DNA from: Flaveria trinervia
Taxonomy: Eukaryota; Streptophyta; Magnoliopsida; Asterales; Asteraceae
Direction of reading: 5' to 3'
Length of the DNA stretch: 64,000 nt
Assembly: GCA_025506515.1 (NCBI GenBank)
Contig: CM046452.1
Coordinates: 40,023,518 to 40,087,517 of the forward strand
Under the pieces are notes generated by a model. It had not been told where the DNA came from. It was given only the letters and a program-made list of their open reading frames with translations, and searched no databases. Each line of letters opens with the position of its first letter. Position 1 is the stretch's first letter. The translations under genes and the position numbers were made by a program. Positions 1 through 11,419 of the stretch are shown here, one piece after another.

Positions 1-3000
1 TCAATGCCTTGATCTCTAATAACATGCCATCTTTCTAGATTTATGGTGTATGTCCAAGACAAGACGGGTCTTCCTGATGCTAGAGGAGCTACTAAAGTTA
101 GAGTTGGTTGACCATCCTCTGGCTGCACATCCTCAGGTTGTTCGAATTCATCCTGAGGATCAGAAGAGGATGCAGGCTTCTTCTTTTTCTTAAACTTTGG
201 TTTAGAAGCCATCCTCTTCTTTCTCTTTCCAAATTTTAACTGAGAAGACTGGCCTGCAGCACCAGATTGATCTTCACTATCTCTCTCAGTTGGGACTTCC
301 TCTCTCTTAGGCTCAGAAGGAGAGGGAGGTTTACCCTGCTGTGGATCAGAAGATGAAGCTTGCTGAGCATTAGCAGGAGGTTCGGGTTGTGTTGTGTCTG
401 TTTGTTCAACCTTAACCTCCACTTCAGGTGGGGCCTGACTTGGAGTGGAGTGTAAGTCAGTGAGCACTCCACTCTTGATCTTCTGCTTGATTACCCTGAT
501 ATGCTCATCCATAGTGGATAGAGACATGGGTCCAAGTCTCCTTCCGGAGAATCCATACAGCTTCAAGAAGCTCATCATCCTCTGCCTATCAACAGACTTG
601 TTCATGCTCTTTTGGATGATGGCTCTTGACTTTGCAGCTTCTTCCCTCATCTTCCTCTTTGTTGTCTTTCTTTCCTTGACTAGCTCAAGCTCAAGTTGTT
701 TTAAATACTCAAACTCAACATAGTCATGAGGTAAGGGAAGGAGTGCATCTGCCTGATAGAGACCTGTGGCACTCAGGTAGTTAATCATCTTGATTCTGTC
801 TTCTTCCTTATCGACCTGAGGTTCTTGTTGAACCACATCCTCTTGTTCAGGGCTTTCTTGAACTGCGGAGAGGGTAGGCATACCTCTGTACAATCTTTTT
901 CTTTTTCTTTCTTCTTTGATCTATACTAGGAGTTCTGCATCTTCTGCCTCCTTCTTCTCTCTTGACATTTCCAGATCAACCAGCTCATTCAATTCATCCA
1001 AGGGGAGAGAAATCATATTATCTATGTCATAGTTCCTAGTCTGTAGATAGTTAATCCTGACTGCCCTTAACTCATCATTCTGAGTGTTTAGTCTGGGGGC
1101 AGCCCTGATTGCAGACTCCATGAGTCTTGGAAACTCGGTAGAGGAACCTTCTCCCCTTAGCCTCCTTTTCCTCTCTCTCTCTCCTCCTCAATCTCCTCAG
1201 ATGTAATTTTTCTTTTCCCTTTGTCACTCACAGACCTCTGTGACTCAGGGTGGAGAGAGCTTTAGCCTTCATTGCTCATTGTAGCATCTGAGCTCAGGCC
1301 AGACAGAGGTTGAGAAGCACCTTCACCAGCAGGTGTCTCAGAAGGAATATGGATCTCTGTAGCAGTTGGAGATGATGAGACAGGGCTCTCAGGTTCTGTC
1401 AGTAGGCCTTCAGTCAAGGATTCCCTTATGAAGCTAATCTTAGGGTCTGCCTCAAGATCTAGTTGACCGATGACATTGCCTGATTGCCTTAGTCTCCTTC
1501 TTAGGCTGAACTCTGCAATGATCCTGTCTTGGATTCTTCTAGCCATTCTGTCAGCTTGTCTTGATTGGCTTGGGTTGACAAGTGGCATGTTGACTAGATC
1601 CAGACCTTCATAGTAGTTCAAGGTCTAAAAATTAAAAACTTCTTGCTGTCCTTGAACTCTTATGATGATGAGAGCCTTGCAGTTGTTGTCATACCTCCAT
1701 CCAATGATGTGATTAAAGGATGATGAAGGTGACATGGCTCTTGGTATCCCATCCTCAAATAGACTCTGTATGAAGGACTCTGTGTAGTCCACATCAATGT
1801 GTTCTAGAGGAGGTTGCTGAGAATGCACAGTTGCAAGTGAGGATGGTGAGTCCTTAATGTCCATTCTCTCAGAGGAACTCCCAGGTTATGTGGCTGTAAA
1901 GACTTTCTCCCCCTTTTTGGTAGCATCACCCACTTGCATAGGTGAGCTGGAGGATAGATCAATCACATCCATAGGTTCTTGTGTTCCTGGTTGAGCTCAC
2001 CTTAAGGGTCTCCCAGCTAGTTTTTCCTTAAGATATGAAATCTCAAGTTGCTGATCATTGATCCTATCGTTTAAGGTAGTCACATGAGATTCAAGGTGAC
2101 TGACCTTTGAGACTAAATAGGTGCATGTTTTAGATACTTGTTTCACTTTTAGTCTCAGATCCCCTCATCTTTATTAGAAGAATCACCGGGCGTGGAGAAG
2201 ATTGGACCAGAGTCTTTTCTCACATGACCAGTTCTTAGTTCTTGGCTACTGGATTTCTTCTGCTTACTGGCAGTCTCAGTTGAGATGTCAGCAGGCTGAG
2301 TTGCCATGGTTGAGGTCTTAATAATGTAATCACCTGCAGAAGTGAGAGCCTCTTCCATATGGACATCCTGAACAAGTTCAGAAGTATCCACCTCAGTTGT
2401 AGGTGACTGATGTGGGATAGATATAGGAGACTCAGGAGTATTTATCTCTCTTGGAGTAGGGGAAAAGAAGAGAGACTCATTATACTCACTGAAACCTAGA
2501 TCTTCATCAGTGTAGAAGTCAAGGTTGGGAATTGGTTGGTTGAGATCTATAGGCTGGGGATGGTAACTGTCCCCTGAAGGTTGATCACTTGAGTGTTGAG
2601 ACTCAGAGTGATGGCTTAAAGCAGTAGGGCCAATGAGCTCATTAGGCTGAGCATGCGGAACCTCAGCACTGATTCTAGAAAAGATGGGAGTGGTCTGCTC
2701 CTCAGGAGAAATAGGAGCTCCAGTATCCACTTCTTCCAGTATTGGTGAGTATATGGGGGCCTCCTCAGACTGAATAGTCTGAGCAGGGGTTCGTTTGGAT
2801 TTTCTTTGGTAGGTGATGGATATTTGAGGCTGTGTAGGTGGTTGAAAAACAGCGGGTGTGGGTTTAACACTAGCTTGTGCTGCTAGGTTGTCACCTTGAG
2901 CAATGAGCTCTAACATTTTTGGGACTAGGGCTGTTTCTACCCCAGAGAATCCAACAGTGGACTTTCTCAATGTTTTAAAGATGTCGGGCTTCATCCGTCC

Positions 3001-3679
3001 CAATTTAAGAGTGTTACCTGTTTCCCTTAACTGTGAGCCCAGTTCACAGTTAAGAATGTACTGGACATATCTAGGAAACATGTAGTACTCTAAGGAGTCT
3101 AAATTAGAAGCAAATTGTATAAACAAATTGAGAGTACCTGAATTTGACCCCTTGAACCATTCCATGGACTATGAAGGAGAGATCTTTAGGAATCTGGTCC
3201 CATCCACCATGCTTGTTTGATAAGCTGTGAATGACCACGTGGAGCAGGAATCTCCATTTGGATGAGACCTTCCCTTTCCTGAAGGTCTTTACAGAGAAAT
3301 CTCCCTCGTAGCCCATCTGCTCAAAGGAATGATTTATAGCTTCCTTTGGAAAGAACACCTCACCTTCTTCATCATCCAGCTGAAGATGTCGGTTGATGAT
3401 GGCCGGAGTGATGAAGATTGTTCTCCCCTGCACTGTGGCAGACAGTGCCTTCTCCCCGTCCATAATGACCTCTTGGCAGGTCTTCCAAAATTCAAGCAAT
3501 TGATCGTCATAGAGGGGAGGATCAATGGTTAGGGAGGTGAAGTAGTGGGACAGGGACAAGAAACGGCAAACCTCTGAGAAATGTGGATATTTCTCAGAGC
3601 ATAATAGAGCAACTTGATTGTGTTGTCTGTGTAGCTGCGTGGTAAAGTTGGGATCATTTCTGTGAGCAAGGTTAGCCAT
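1..3679 (-). pseudogene. ORF3 (extra downstream ORF) of element B, frameshifted, C-terminus off window
   Basis: ORF3 starts at the ATG at 3677-3679 (MANLAHRNDPN). The first frame runs to 3104 and the next from about 3165 to 2155. Further pieces in changed frames lie at 1864-1625, 1621-1262, 1121-921 and 472-236. The N-terminal 190 residues form the recognisable domain shared with A: FWKTCQEVIMDGEKALS, RHLQLDDEEGEVFF, MGYEGDF and SNKHGGWDQI. A P/S/T-rich linker follows, then a heptad-rich segment, then a basic charged segment. I see no signal peptide, fusion-like peptide or membrane span, so an envelope function is not supported. Similar plant proteins are often annotated as hypothetical or with doubtful names; the function is unknown. 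The break near 3110 is a single-base shift relative to the homologous frame. The break at 2155 is shared with A. Confidence 0.8.
1903..1918 (-). promoter_or_regulatory. Internal polypurine tract in ORF3 (element B)
   Basis: On the minus strand this reads AAAAAGGGGGAGAAAG, identical to the tract in A at 13893. The GGGGGAG core is that of the 3' PPT. It encodes the Lys-Lys-Gly-Glu stretch of ORF3. A second plus-strand priming site is an inference. Confidence 0.5.
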
Positions 3680-3789
3680 TGTGAGGTAGCTTAAGAACGA
3701 AGAAAGAAGAAAGAAAGAAATTTTAGAGAGAAAATTTTGGGTTTAGGTTTGGAGGAAGAGCAGATGATAGAAGAGGGGGAACCGTTGGG

Positions 3790-4290
3790 TTCATATGAGA
3801 GAGAGGGATTTCAGATAAAGTTGAATGAAAGAGGATAAACTTTGAAATCCGGATGTCGGTCCCACCGCTGAAAAAGTAGTTTACTTTTTGCTCACAAAGT
3901 AGTTTTCTTGGAAATCAACAAGCTTCCGAAGGTAAATTATCTTCAGAAGTTTTAATGAAAAAGCTTTCGAAGCTAAAATGACTTCGGAAGAATTTCCTGA
4001 GAGTATTTGATGATTTTGCTTCGGAAGGAAAAATTAAGACTTGAGTGCTTTGTATAGAGATCAACAAAGCTTCCGAGAGTTAATTATTGCTTCAGAAGGA
4101 AAAGGTCCTTGATAATAAGTAAGTGTCTAAGATAACTATTTAAGCTTCGGAAGATAAAATTGAAATTTCTTCCGAAGGTAAATTTCTTAGACAGTTGAAT
4201 ATTTTGAAGGTGTGATTTTCTTACGAAGTTAAAATGTATAACTTCCAAAGTATAAAATCATCAATTAATCAAAGGAAAGTCTTCCAATCC
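3790..4290 (-). promoter_or_regulatory. B pol-ORF3 spacer: inverted TTCCGAA repeat array and degraded TATA
   Basis: Between pol and ORF3 the 9-mers CTTCCGAAG and CTTCGGAAG, plus one-base variants, recur in both orientations from about 3925 to 4260. The position matching A's TATA box reads TATGAA here (3790-3795), a one-base departure. No ORF is present. The repeats also occur in B's LTR. A promoter or RNA-structure role is inferred. Confidence 0.6.
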
Positions 4291-4340
4291 AAGAGAAAAA
4301 CATGAGCTTATGAAGATGATAGACTAAACAACTTAGAACA

Positions 4341-4345
4341 CACAT
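4341..4345. repeat. Target-site duplication of element A, left copy (CACAT)
   Basis: CACAT immediately precedes the TG of A's 5' LTR and recurs directly after A's 3' LTR at 16767-16771. A 5-bp duplication is standard for copia integration and fixes A's boundaries. Confidence 0.95.
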
Positions 4346-5133
4346 TGTAAGGATTCCTGAAGTCTGATGCAACCCAAAAACTGCCTAAGTGTTTCAGCAA
4401 CATGCACTAAGTACTGAAGTGAAGAATGCTTCGGAAGAATTACACAAGCATTAGAAAATACTCTAAGTGTAATATCTTCCGAAGCCAAGACCAATATCTT
4501 CCGAACCTAACATGAAGTCTTCCGAAGCTTGAAGAGACAAAGTCTTCCGAAGCTTACCCTATGAAGACAGATTTCTTCCGAAGACTTTTAGTACACATGC
4601 TTTATCTGATGTACTGTTCCATAAAGCACCTTTTCCGCTGCGTCTCTGATAAGCCACCAACTTACAAGAGTTGGTGAAAAGGTCCATGCTTTTGGTAACT
4701 GTACATTGAGGTCTTGAGTCTGAAACTTTCCACTTTATGTACTTTATCCTTTTGTAATGTATAAGGATGTGAGCTATGGCATGTCATAGTCACAAGGTCA
4801 AAAGGCAGATATGCCTTTTGATCCTACAATTGATTTTGTTAGTGTCTAGTCAATTGTATCCAGCTGGCTTTCATAGTATAGCCGGCTGTAGGTTGTAGTA
4901 TAAGTATTCCAAGTTCTTGTATCTTTCTTTATGCTTTGTAACACTTGTAAAAGAACTTGAGAAAGCAATATACTGCTCCCTTGAAAACTATACTCTCTTG
5001 TTCTGTCTCTTGCTTTACTTGTGTTCTCTGTATCACCTTTGGTTACCTAGTTCACTGTTTGATTAAAGTTTAGTTAATCTTCTCATTGTGTTGTTGTGTT
5101 GTAATTGTGTTCAAACCCTTAAACGATCCTGCA
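4346..5133 (+). repeat. 5' LTR of element A (788 bp)
   Basis: It starts TGTAAGG and ends CCTGCA, two bases before the PBS. The U3 part holds CTTCCGAAG/CTTCGGAAG-type words in both orientations (about 4430-4585). A weak TATA-like stretch (GTATAAGTATT, about 4899) sits near the expected U3/R boundary. It matches 15981-16766 almost base for base. Confidence 0.95.
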
Positions 5134-5135
5134 AT

Positions 5136-5147
5136 TGGTATCAGAGC
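5136..5147 (+). other. Primer binding site of element A (initiator tRNA-Met)
   Basis: TGGTATCAGAGC is complementary to the 3' end of plant initiator tRNA-Met and lies two bases after the LTR. It would prime minus-strand synthesis. Confidence 0.95.
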
Positions 5148-5216
5148 TTTCAGGCTCGTGATATAAGATCTAACCATCTTAAGATCCCTCACACACACAA
5201 AAACTAAACTTTTCAA

Positions 5217-7939
5217 ATGGCTTCCATCTCAAAGACTGATATGGAGACTGGAACCATGAACAAATCCCCATTGATCACTCTTGATGACTTCGACACCTGG
5301 TGCATGAGGATGGAAGGCTTCATCAGGTCTCTTGACTCAAGAATGTGGGAATCTGTTGAATATGGACCTTTCATACCCAGCACCCCCTCTGCTACTGGTG
5401 CTGGTATGATTCCTAAAGATGTGGCCAACTACTCAGATGAAGATAGGAAAAGAGTAGAGATTGACAGGAAGGCCATGACTGCTCTTCAGACTGCTATCCC
5501 AACTCTATGTACAGAGGTTTTAAGAAGTGCAAGACAGCTAAACAGCTGTGGGATGCACTGAAGATGATGTATGAAGGCTCCTCTGAAGCCAAGGAGAACA
5601 AGAAATATCTTCTGAAGCAGCAGTTTGAAAATTTCACCTTTAAAGCAGGTGAAACCATGACCCAACAATACTTCAGGTATGTTGAGATTGTGGATACCCT
5701 TGTGGATGGAGGAGTTCCTCTTGAGAATAGAGACATTGTAAGGAAGTTCATGTCGTCACTTCCTAGGCAATGGACACACTATTGTGTGGTAATCAAGAGG
5801 ACTGAGAACCTTAAAACTCTTACTCTGACAGAGTTATATGGGATTCTCAGTGGATACCAGATGGAGATGAACTTACAAGGTTCATCTGGCAACTCTAACA
5901 ATCAAATGGGTTCAGCCCTTCATGTGGTTGAAAGGGACAGCATAGAACCCCAACATCATCTCCTATGCTACCCTGACAACTCACAAAAGGGTCCTTTCAT
6001 CACCTTCCCGGAGACACCAAGGGAGAACTTTACTCAAGGAAGCCCATTCCAAGAGACAAGTTCTTCTCAAGCCTTTGTGTCTGCAGATGAAAGCTGTGGA
6101 AATTATCTCTTCACTCTTGAAGACCTAGACTGTATCCATCCAGATGACCTGGAATACATGGAGATAGTTCAGCAGATGGCTCTTCTCACTCACAGAGCCA
6201 AGAAGTTCTACAAGAGGACAGGAAGAAAATTTCCAAGCAATGCTACCAGTGGTAAGTTTGGGCTGGATAAAAGAAAGTTAAGTGTTACAATTGTAACCTT
6301 ATGGGTCACTTTGCTAGGGAGTGTAAGGCACCTAGAGCAAATGGGGGTCAAACATAACTCGGACCAAACTACACCAACAATACTCCTCAGGCTGAGAAGA
6401 CAAAGCAACATGCTACGGTTGCTGTTGAAGAGGGAGGATTTGACTGGAGTTTTCATGTGGAGGATGCTTCTCCAAACCAATCATTGATGGCTGACCATGA
6501 TGAAGCCAAGGTATTAGAACATCTTTGCTCCCCTGAATGCATTGCTAAAGTAAATAGATACAGGTCCTACAACCTAGAGATGAGATCTGATCTTGAGTCA
6601 TTAAACATATTAAAATCTGATTTTAGAAAGTCTGAAAATGATTACAAGTTAAAGATAGAAGACTTGGAGAAAACCATTTCAGTACTAAAACATGAACATA
6701 CAGATTTTAGAACTCAGATCCAAGATCTCATCACTAAGTTGACTAAGTGCCAGGCTGAGCTTGTGATCAGCAAAGCCCTGGCAGAGAAAAGTGTTCTTGA
6801 AGAAGAGACCTTCAAGAACATGATATCCTCATCCCTACACAATAAGGTTTGTTATCAAAATAGACAGGGACTGGGATCAAATAAGATAGCTCCTCCACAC
6901 ACAATCTTGTCTGTAAGATCTCCTAGGTGTGGAACTTGTGAAGATGAGCTTCCTCTCATAGATCCAATAAGTGAGGATGATGAAGAAGTGATAGTGAGGA
7001 ATCCCTCTGAGAAGAGTGAAGAAGAGGATTCCTCCAAGGGCCACTATCCTTCTGAGGAGAAGAAATTAACTGTGATGACCAAGTCCAAGAGAAAGAACTT
7101 GATCAGGAAGAGCAAAAGGAAAGCAAAGAAGGCTCAAGAAATCAAGGCTACCTTTGATGCTAAGCAGAAACAAGTGTTTATCTCTGCAGGTTTCAAAGCA
7201 ATAAGGACTGAAGACATCCACCAAAGCTTCTTAGCCAAGAGTTCTGGTTCATGTTCAAATCATCTCAGTACAAAGAAGAAGACTGAGCTGCTGTGTACCA
7301 CTGCTGCACAGCCTGGACCATCAAATTCCAAGAACAGTTCACAGCCCAAGGGAACTGTATCTGCATCTACCAAGATGAAGGTGAAAAAGGGATGTGACCA
7401 AGGCCAGTCTTGCTCTCAAAAGGAGATCTTTGAAGAAGAAAATGCTGTGTGTTAGTGTGTGAAAGTACTTTCATATTGCCAAGGATTGTCCATACAATCC
7501 TAAAAGTACTATCCACATGACCAATACAAAGACTTCAAAGAATCTCAAGAAGTCTCAAGCTTCGGAAGGAAAGTCTGTTTCCTTCGGAAGCTCCAAATCA
7601 AAAAAGAAGGTAAATGGAAAATTACCTTCGGAAGCAAAGTTGGTCTCGGAGAAAGGAGTTCTTCCGAAGTACTAAAGTCTACTGCAGTGACTGTAGATTC
7701 TTCGAAGTGTCAGTCATTAAAACTTGTGAAGCTCCAAAAGCTTCTAAGGTTTTGAAGGTCAAGTCCAAGACTCCAAAGGTGGTGTGGAAGTCTAAGAAAG
7801 ACCAAATGACTAAGGTTTCTCCATCAACAATAGCTGAAGATCCCCTCTGTACAACCAGAGGATCTATTACTGTTGCATTACCTTCTATTACACTTACTGA
7901 ACCAAGACAAGTAAGGCTTGGGTTTCCAAATGTAACTAA
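5217..7939 (+). pseudogene. gag of element A, frameshifted
   Basis: The start ATG at 5217 (MASISKTDMETG) lies 70 bp after the PBS. Segments occupy 5217-5561, 5507-6487, 6457-7455 and 7614-7939, each in a changed frame. Domain order: an N-terminal capsid region of UBN2 type (KQLWDALKMMYEGSSEAKE, MTQQYFRYVEIVDTL, FMSSLPRQWTHY); a zinc-knuckle region around 6275-6330 that is thrown out of frame; a long coiled coil (about 6590-6800); an acidic/basic segment with KSKRKN clusters; and a second knuckle region also out of frame. The tail (7558-7670) contains the family's TTCGGAAG words as codons. The last frame ends ...SKAWVSKCN then TAA at 7937-7939, directly before a splice-acceptor-like sequence. 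Gag would assemble the cytoplasmic virus-like particle. Confidence 0.85.
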
Positions 7940-7956
7940 TCATTTTCTTTGTGCAG
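7935..7956 (+). promoter_or_regulatory. 3' splice-site-like sequence at the gag-pol boundary (element A)
   Basis: After the Gag stop the sequence contains CTAAT, a T-rich run and TTTGTGCAG before pol begins in another frame. Equivalent sequences occur at the same place in B, E and G. A branch-like CTAAY, pyrimidine run and CAG fit a plant acceptor; use in vivo is inferred. Confidence 0.5.
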
Positions 7957-9593
7957 GAACAGCTCAAGACAAACAAGAATGTCTGGATAATTGACAGTGG
8001 CTGTTCCAGGCACATGACAGGCGATAGGTCTTTACTTCATAATTTTGAGAGAATTGATGGAGGACCAGTTGCTTTTGGAGGAAATGAAGGTGGTTACATT
8101 TATGGAAGGGGCAAGGTCACAAATGGTAAGCTCAGCATTGAGAAGGTAAACTTTGTTAAGGAGCTTGGGTACAATCTTCTGAGTGTATCTCAATTTTGTG
8201 ATCAGAGTCATAACATGCTCTTCACTGAGCATGAGTGCATTGTTCTCAAGCCTGGAGTGGTCATTCCTCATGAGCATATTCTGCTCAGAGCCCCCAGGAA
8301 AGGGAACATGTACAAGATGGATTTGCAAGAAACATCTCCCTCTGGAGAAGTTTCATGCTTTCTATCTAAAGCAAATAGTGATGAGTCTTTCCTATGGCAT
8401 AAAAGAATGTGCCTGTAAACTTTAAGAATATGAATAAATTAATCAAACATGATCTGGTAACTGGAATGCCAAAGAAAGAGTTTACAAGTGATGATCATTG
8501 TGTTGCATGCCTGAAAGGGAAGCAACACAAGGTATCTCACAAGCCTAAGGAAAAGAACTCCATCACTACTCCCCTACACTTATTACATATGGATCTCTTT
8601 AGCCCCACCAGTGTAATGAGTTTAGGAAGGACCTTATACTGTCTAGTGATCACAGATGATTTTACAAGATTCACTTGGGTTTTCTTTCTTAGAACTAAAG
8701 ATGAGACTCCTCAGATTCTAAAGAATTTCATCTTAAAGATTGAGAATCAATGTGATCACAAGGTCAAAACATAAGATGTGATCAAGGAACTGAATTCAAG
8801 AACCAAATCCTTGACATTTTGTGATGAAAAGGGTATTACAAGACAATACAGTGCTCCCAGGACTCCTCAGCAAAACGGAGTTGCTGAGAGGAGAAACAGG
8901 ACACTTATTGAAGCTGCAAGAACTATGTTGTCTGACTCTAAACTGCCTATCACCTTCTGGGCAGAGGCAGTTAATACTGCTTGCTATGTGCAAAACAGAG
9001 TCTTAGTAGTTAAGACACATGGTAAGACTCCTTATGAACTTTGGCACAAGAGGAAACCTTTCATTGGTTTTCTCAGGTCATTTGGATGTCCCTGCACCAT
9101 CTTGAATACCAAAGATCAAGTTGCCAAGTTTGCTGAGAAATCAGACGATGGACACTTCATTGGATACTCTTCTCAAGCTAAAGCTTATAGAGTATACAAT
9201 CTCAGAACTAGAATCATTGAGGAGTCAGCCAATGTGACTTTCAATGAGCACACTCCCAGTGTGGCTGGTTCTGGTCTGGATTGGCTATTTGATCTTGATT
9301 TAGTTACCAACTGTTTTAATAAATCTTGTGAGCATGTTTCAGGATCTGCAGAAAATTTAAATATAGGTGATCCTGATCCAAGATTTGAGCTAGGAAGACC
9401 TTCAACTCACACACCTTCAGCTCCAGTTGAAACTACTTCAGCAAATGAGGTTTCTATCAGCACAACAATGACAAATGCAGCTGCTACATCTGGCATGCCT
9501 TCAAATTCCAGTTCAGAGGCTCTCAACCAGATAAAGACATCTCAATTGCAGAAGATAACAATGGTGATGGTGACAGTGATCAAGAATTCTTGA
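7957..9593 (+). pseudogene. pol of element A: protease and integrase segment
   Basis: The protease begins just after the acceptor-like site. WIIDSGCSRHMTGD gives the catalytic D-S-G at 7993-8001. The pre-integrase zinc region follows (LWHKRM at about 8393, CVACLKGKQHK at about 8500). The integrase core comes next: the first Asp in HMDLF (about 8590), the second in CDQGTEF (about 8778), and the Glu in NGVAERRNRTL (about 8884). The C-terminal region resembles copia integrases (TPYELWHKRKP, FGCPCTILN). Frame changes occur at about 8410, 8770 and 9590. All catalytic residues can still be read across frames. The family role is to cleave the polyprotein and insert cDNA into the genome. Confidence 0.85.
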
Positions 9594-9811
9594 TGCTAAT
9601 AACCATACCATAGATGATAACATCAATGATGTCACACACTCATTGGATCAAGTTAATCTTGATAGGTGTGATAATGTGGAGGATCAATCTTCAAGACTAG
9701 ATCTAAATTTCTCAAATTTGGATCTATCTCAGCAACTTGCTGTGATCCCTCAACAACTTGCTGTGATCCCTCAGCTAAGGATCCACAAGTCTCATCCTAC
9801 CACAAACATCA

Positions 9812-11419
9812 TTGGAGATGTATCTCCGGGGTAAAGACAAGAGGGCAACCCATGAAGCAAATGTTTGTCTTCACTCTTGTTTTCTATCCCAGTTAGAGCC
9901 AAAGAAAGTTGAGGAGGCTCTAAAGGATGGAAGTTGGGTTGAAGCTATGCAACAAGAGCTGCTTCAATTCAAAAGGCAGAAAGTTTGGAACCTTTGTCCT
10001 CTTCCTCATGGGAAGACTACCATTGGAACCAAATGGGTTTTTAGGAATAAAAAGGATGATAGAGGAATCATCATCAAGAACAAGGCAAGACTAGTTGTTC
10101 AAGGATACACACAAGAAGAAGGGATTGACTACACTGATGTCTTTGCTCCTGTAGCTAGACTAGAAGTTGTTAAGATATTCCTGGCATTTGCTGCATCCAA
10201 GAACTTCAAGGTCTACCAACTTGATGTAAAGTGTGCTTTCTTATATGGAGTGATTGATGAGGAGTTTATGTCAAACAACCACCTGGTTTTGTAGATCCTG
10301 ATCATCCTGATTATGTCTGCAAGCTTGACAAAGCTCTCTATGGGCTACATCAGGCACCCAGGAAGTGGTATGAGACACTGTCTGAGTATCTCTGTAAACA
10401 TGGTTACAGGAGAGGTACTATAGATGGAACTCTCTTCATCAAAGGACAAGGAAACGACATTCTGTTAGTTCAAGTATATGTGGATGACATCATCTTTGGC
10501 TCAACCAATTCAAAGCTCTGCAAAGACTTTGAAAAGCTGATGAAAGATAGATTTGAAATGAGTTCAATGGGAGAACTTAATTTCTTTCTGGGAATTCAAG
10601 TGAAGTGGTTGAAGATGGCATTTTCATAAGTCAGTCAAAGTATGTTCAAGATATACTCAAGAGGTTCAACATGACTGATTGTAAGACTGCTAAGACACCC
10701 ATAGCCAGAAACCACTCCCTTGGTCCAGATCTTGAGGGGGAGTGTGTAGATGAGCACTTATACATGGCTATGATTGGGTCTCTTATGTATCTTACAGCTA
10801 GCAGGCCTGATATCATGTTTGCTACATGTATTTGTGCAAGATATCAAGCCAATCCTTAGATGTCTCACTTAATCACTGTGAAAAGGATTTTAAGATACCT
10901 CAAACGTGCTTCAACACTTGGTTTATGGTATCCAAAGAATTCTAATTTCAATCTGTATGCCTATACAGACAGTGATTATGGTGGCTGCAACATGACTGCA
11001 AAGTCTACATCTGGGGGATGTCAATTCCTTGGTGGAAGGGTTGTCTCATGGCAATGCAAGAAACAAACCTGTGTGTCTGCGTCAACTGTTGAGGCTAAAT
11101 ACATTGCTGCTGCAAGCTGCTGTGCTCAAGTGCTTTGGATTCAAAATCAGATGCTAGACTACGGATTTAACTTCAAAGAGACTCCTATCCACATAGACAA
11201 CAACAGTGTTATCTCTATCACTGAGAACCCTGTGCAGCACTCAAGGACCAAACACATCAACATCAGGTATCATTAATAAGAGATAACTATGAAAAGGGGT
11301 TAATTAAACTAGTCAAAGTTCACACAGATGAACAATATGCTGATCTGTTCACAAAAGCTTTTGATGAACAGAGATTTAAGTATCTGATTTCAGCTATTGG
11401 GATGATTAACTTTGAGTAG
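9812..11419 (+). pseudogene. pol of element A: reverse transcriptase and RNase H segment
   Basis: RVT_2-type reverse transcriptase begins around EEALKDGSWVEAMQQE (about 9910) and continues through GTKWVFRNKKDD, ARLVVQGYTQEEGIDY and YALDVK-like YQLDVKCAFLYG. YVDD is intact at 10477-10488. The connection holds SLMYLTASRPDIMFATC. RNase H residues are TDSDYGG (about 10965), STVEAKYIAA (Glu) and HIDNNSV (Asp). The normal end is IGMINFE then TAG at 11417-11419. Frame breaks lie near 10270, 10600 and 11275, and a stop replaces Lys near 10857. As a set it would copy genomic RNA to cDNA in the particle. Part of the C-terminal thumb contains an AGGGGGAGT word at 10735. Confidence 0.88.

Larger units (their letters stand above)
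1..4345 (-). mobile_element. Copia element B, 3' part (ORF3 and spacer), split by element A
   Basis: This is the distal part of a minus-strand Sirevirus-like copia element. Reading leftward it holds the pol-ORF3 spacer (about 3680-4345) and ORF3 (3679 to beyond the left edge). It belongs with 16767-23865: that segment ends just after B's pol stop and resumes here, and the junctions carry the CACAT duplication left by element A. B's ORF3 tail and 3' LTR are not in the window. At position 1 the sequence still aligns with A's ORF3 near 15790, about 150-200 bp short of where the 3' LTR should start. The structural join is seen directly; the lineage is inferred. Confidence 0.9.

Noticed and set aside
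445..723. Plus-strand ORF of 92 codons with hydrophobic character
   Set aside because: It is the reverse of B's ORF3 coding strand; its composition follows from the antisense of a charged repeat-rich protein.
3104..3679. ORF3 as a host synaptobrevin/longin protein
   Set aside because: I recall such names on similar plant proteins, but the sequence sits inside retrotransposons in six copies and shows no SNARE motif.
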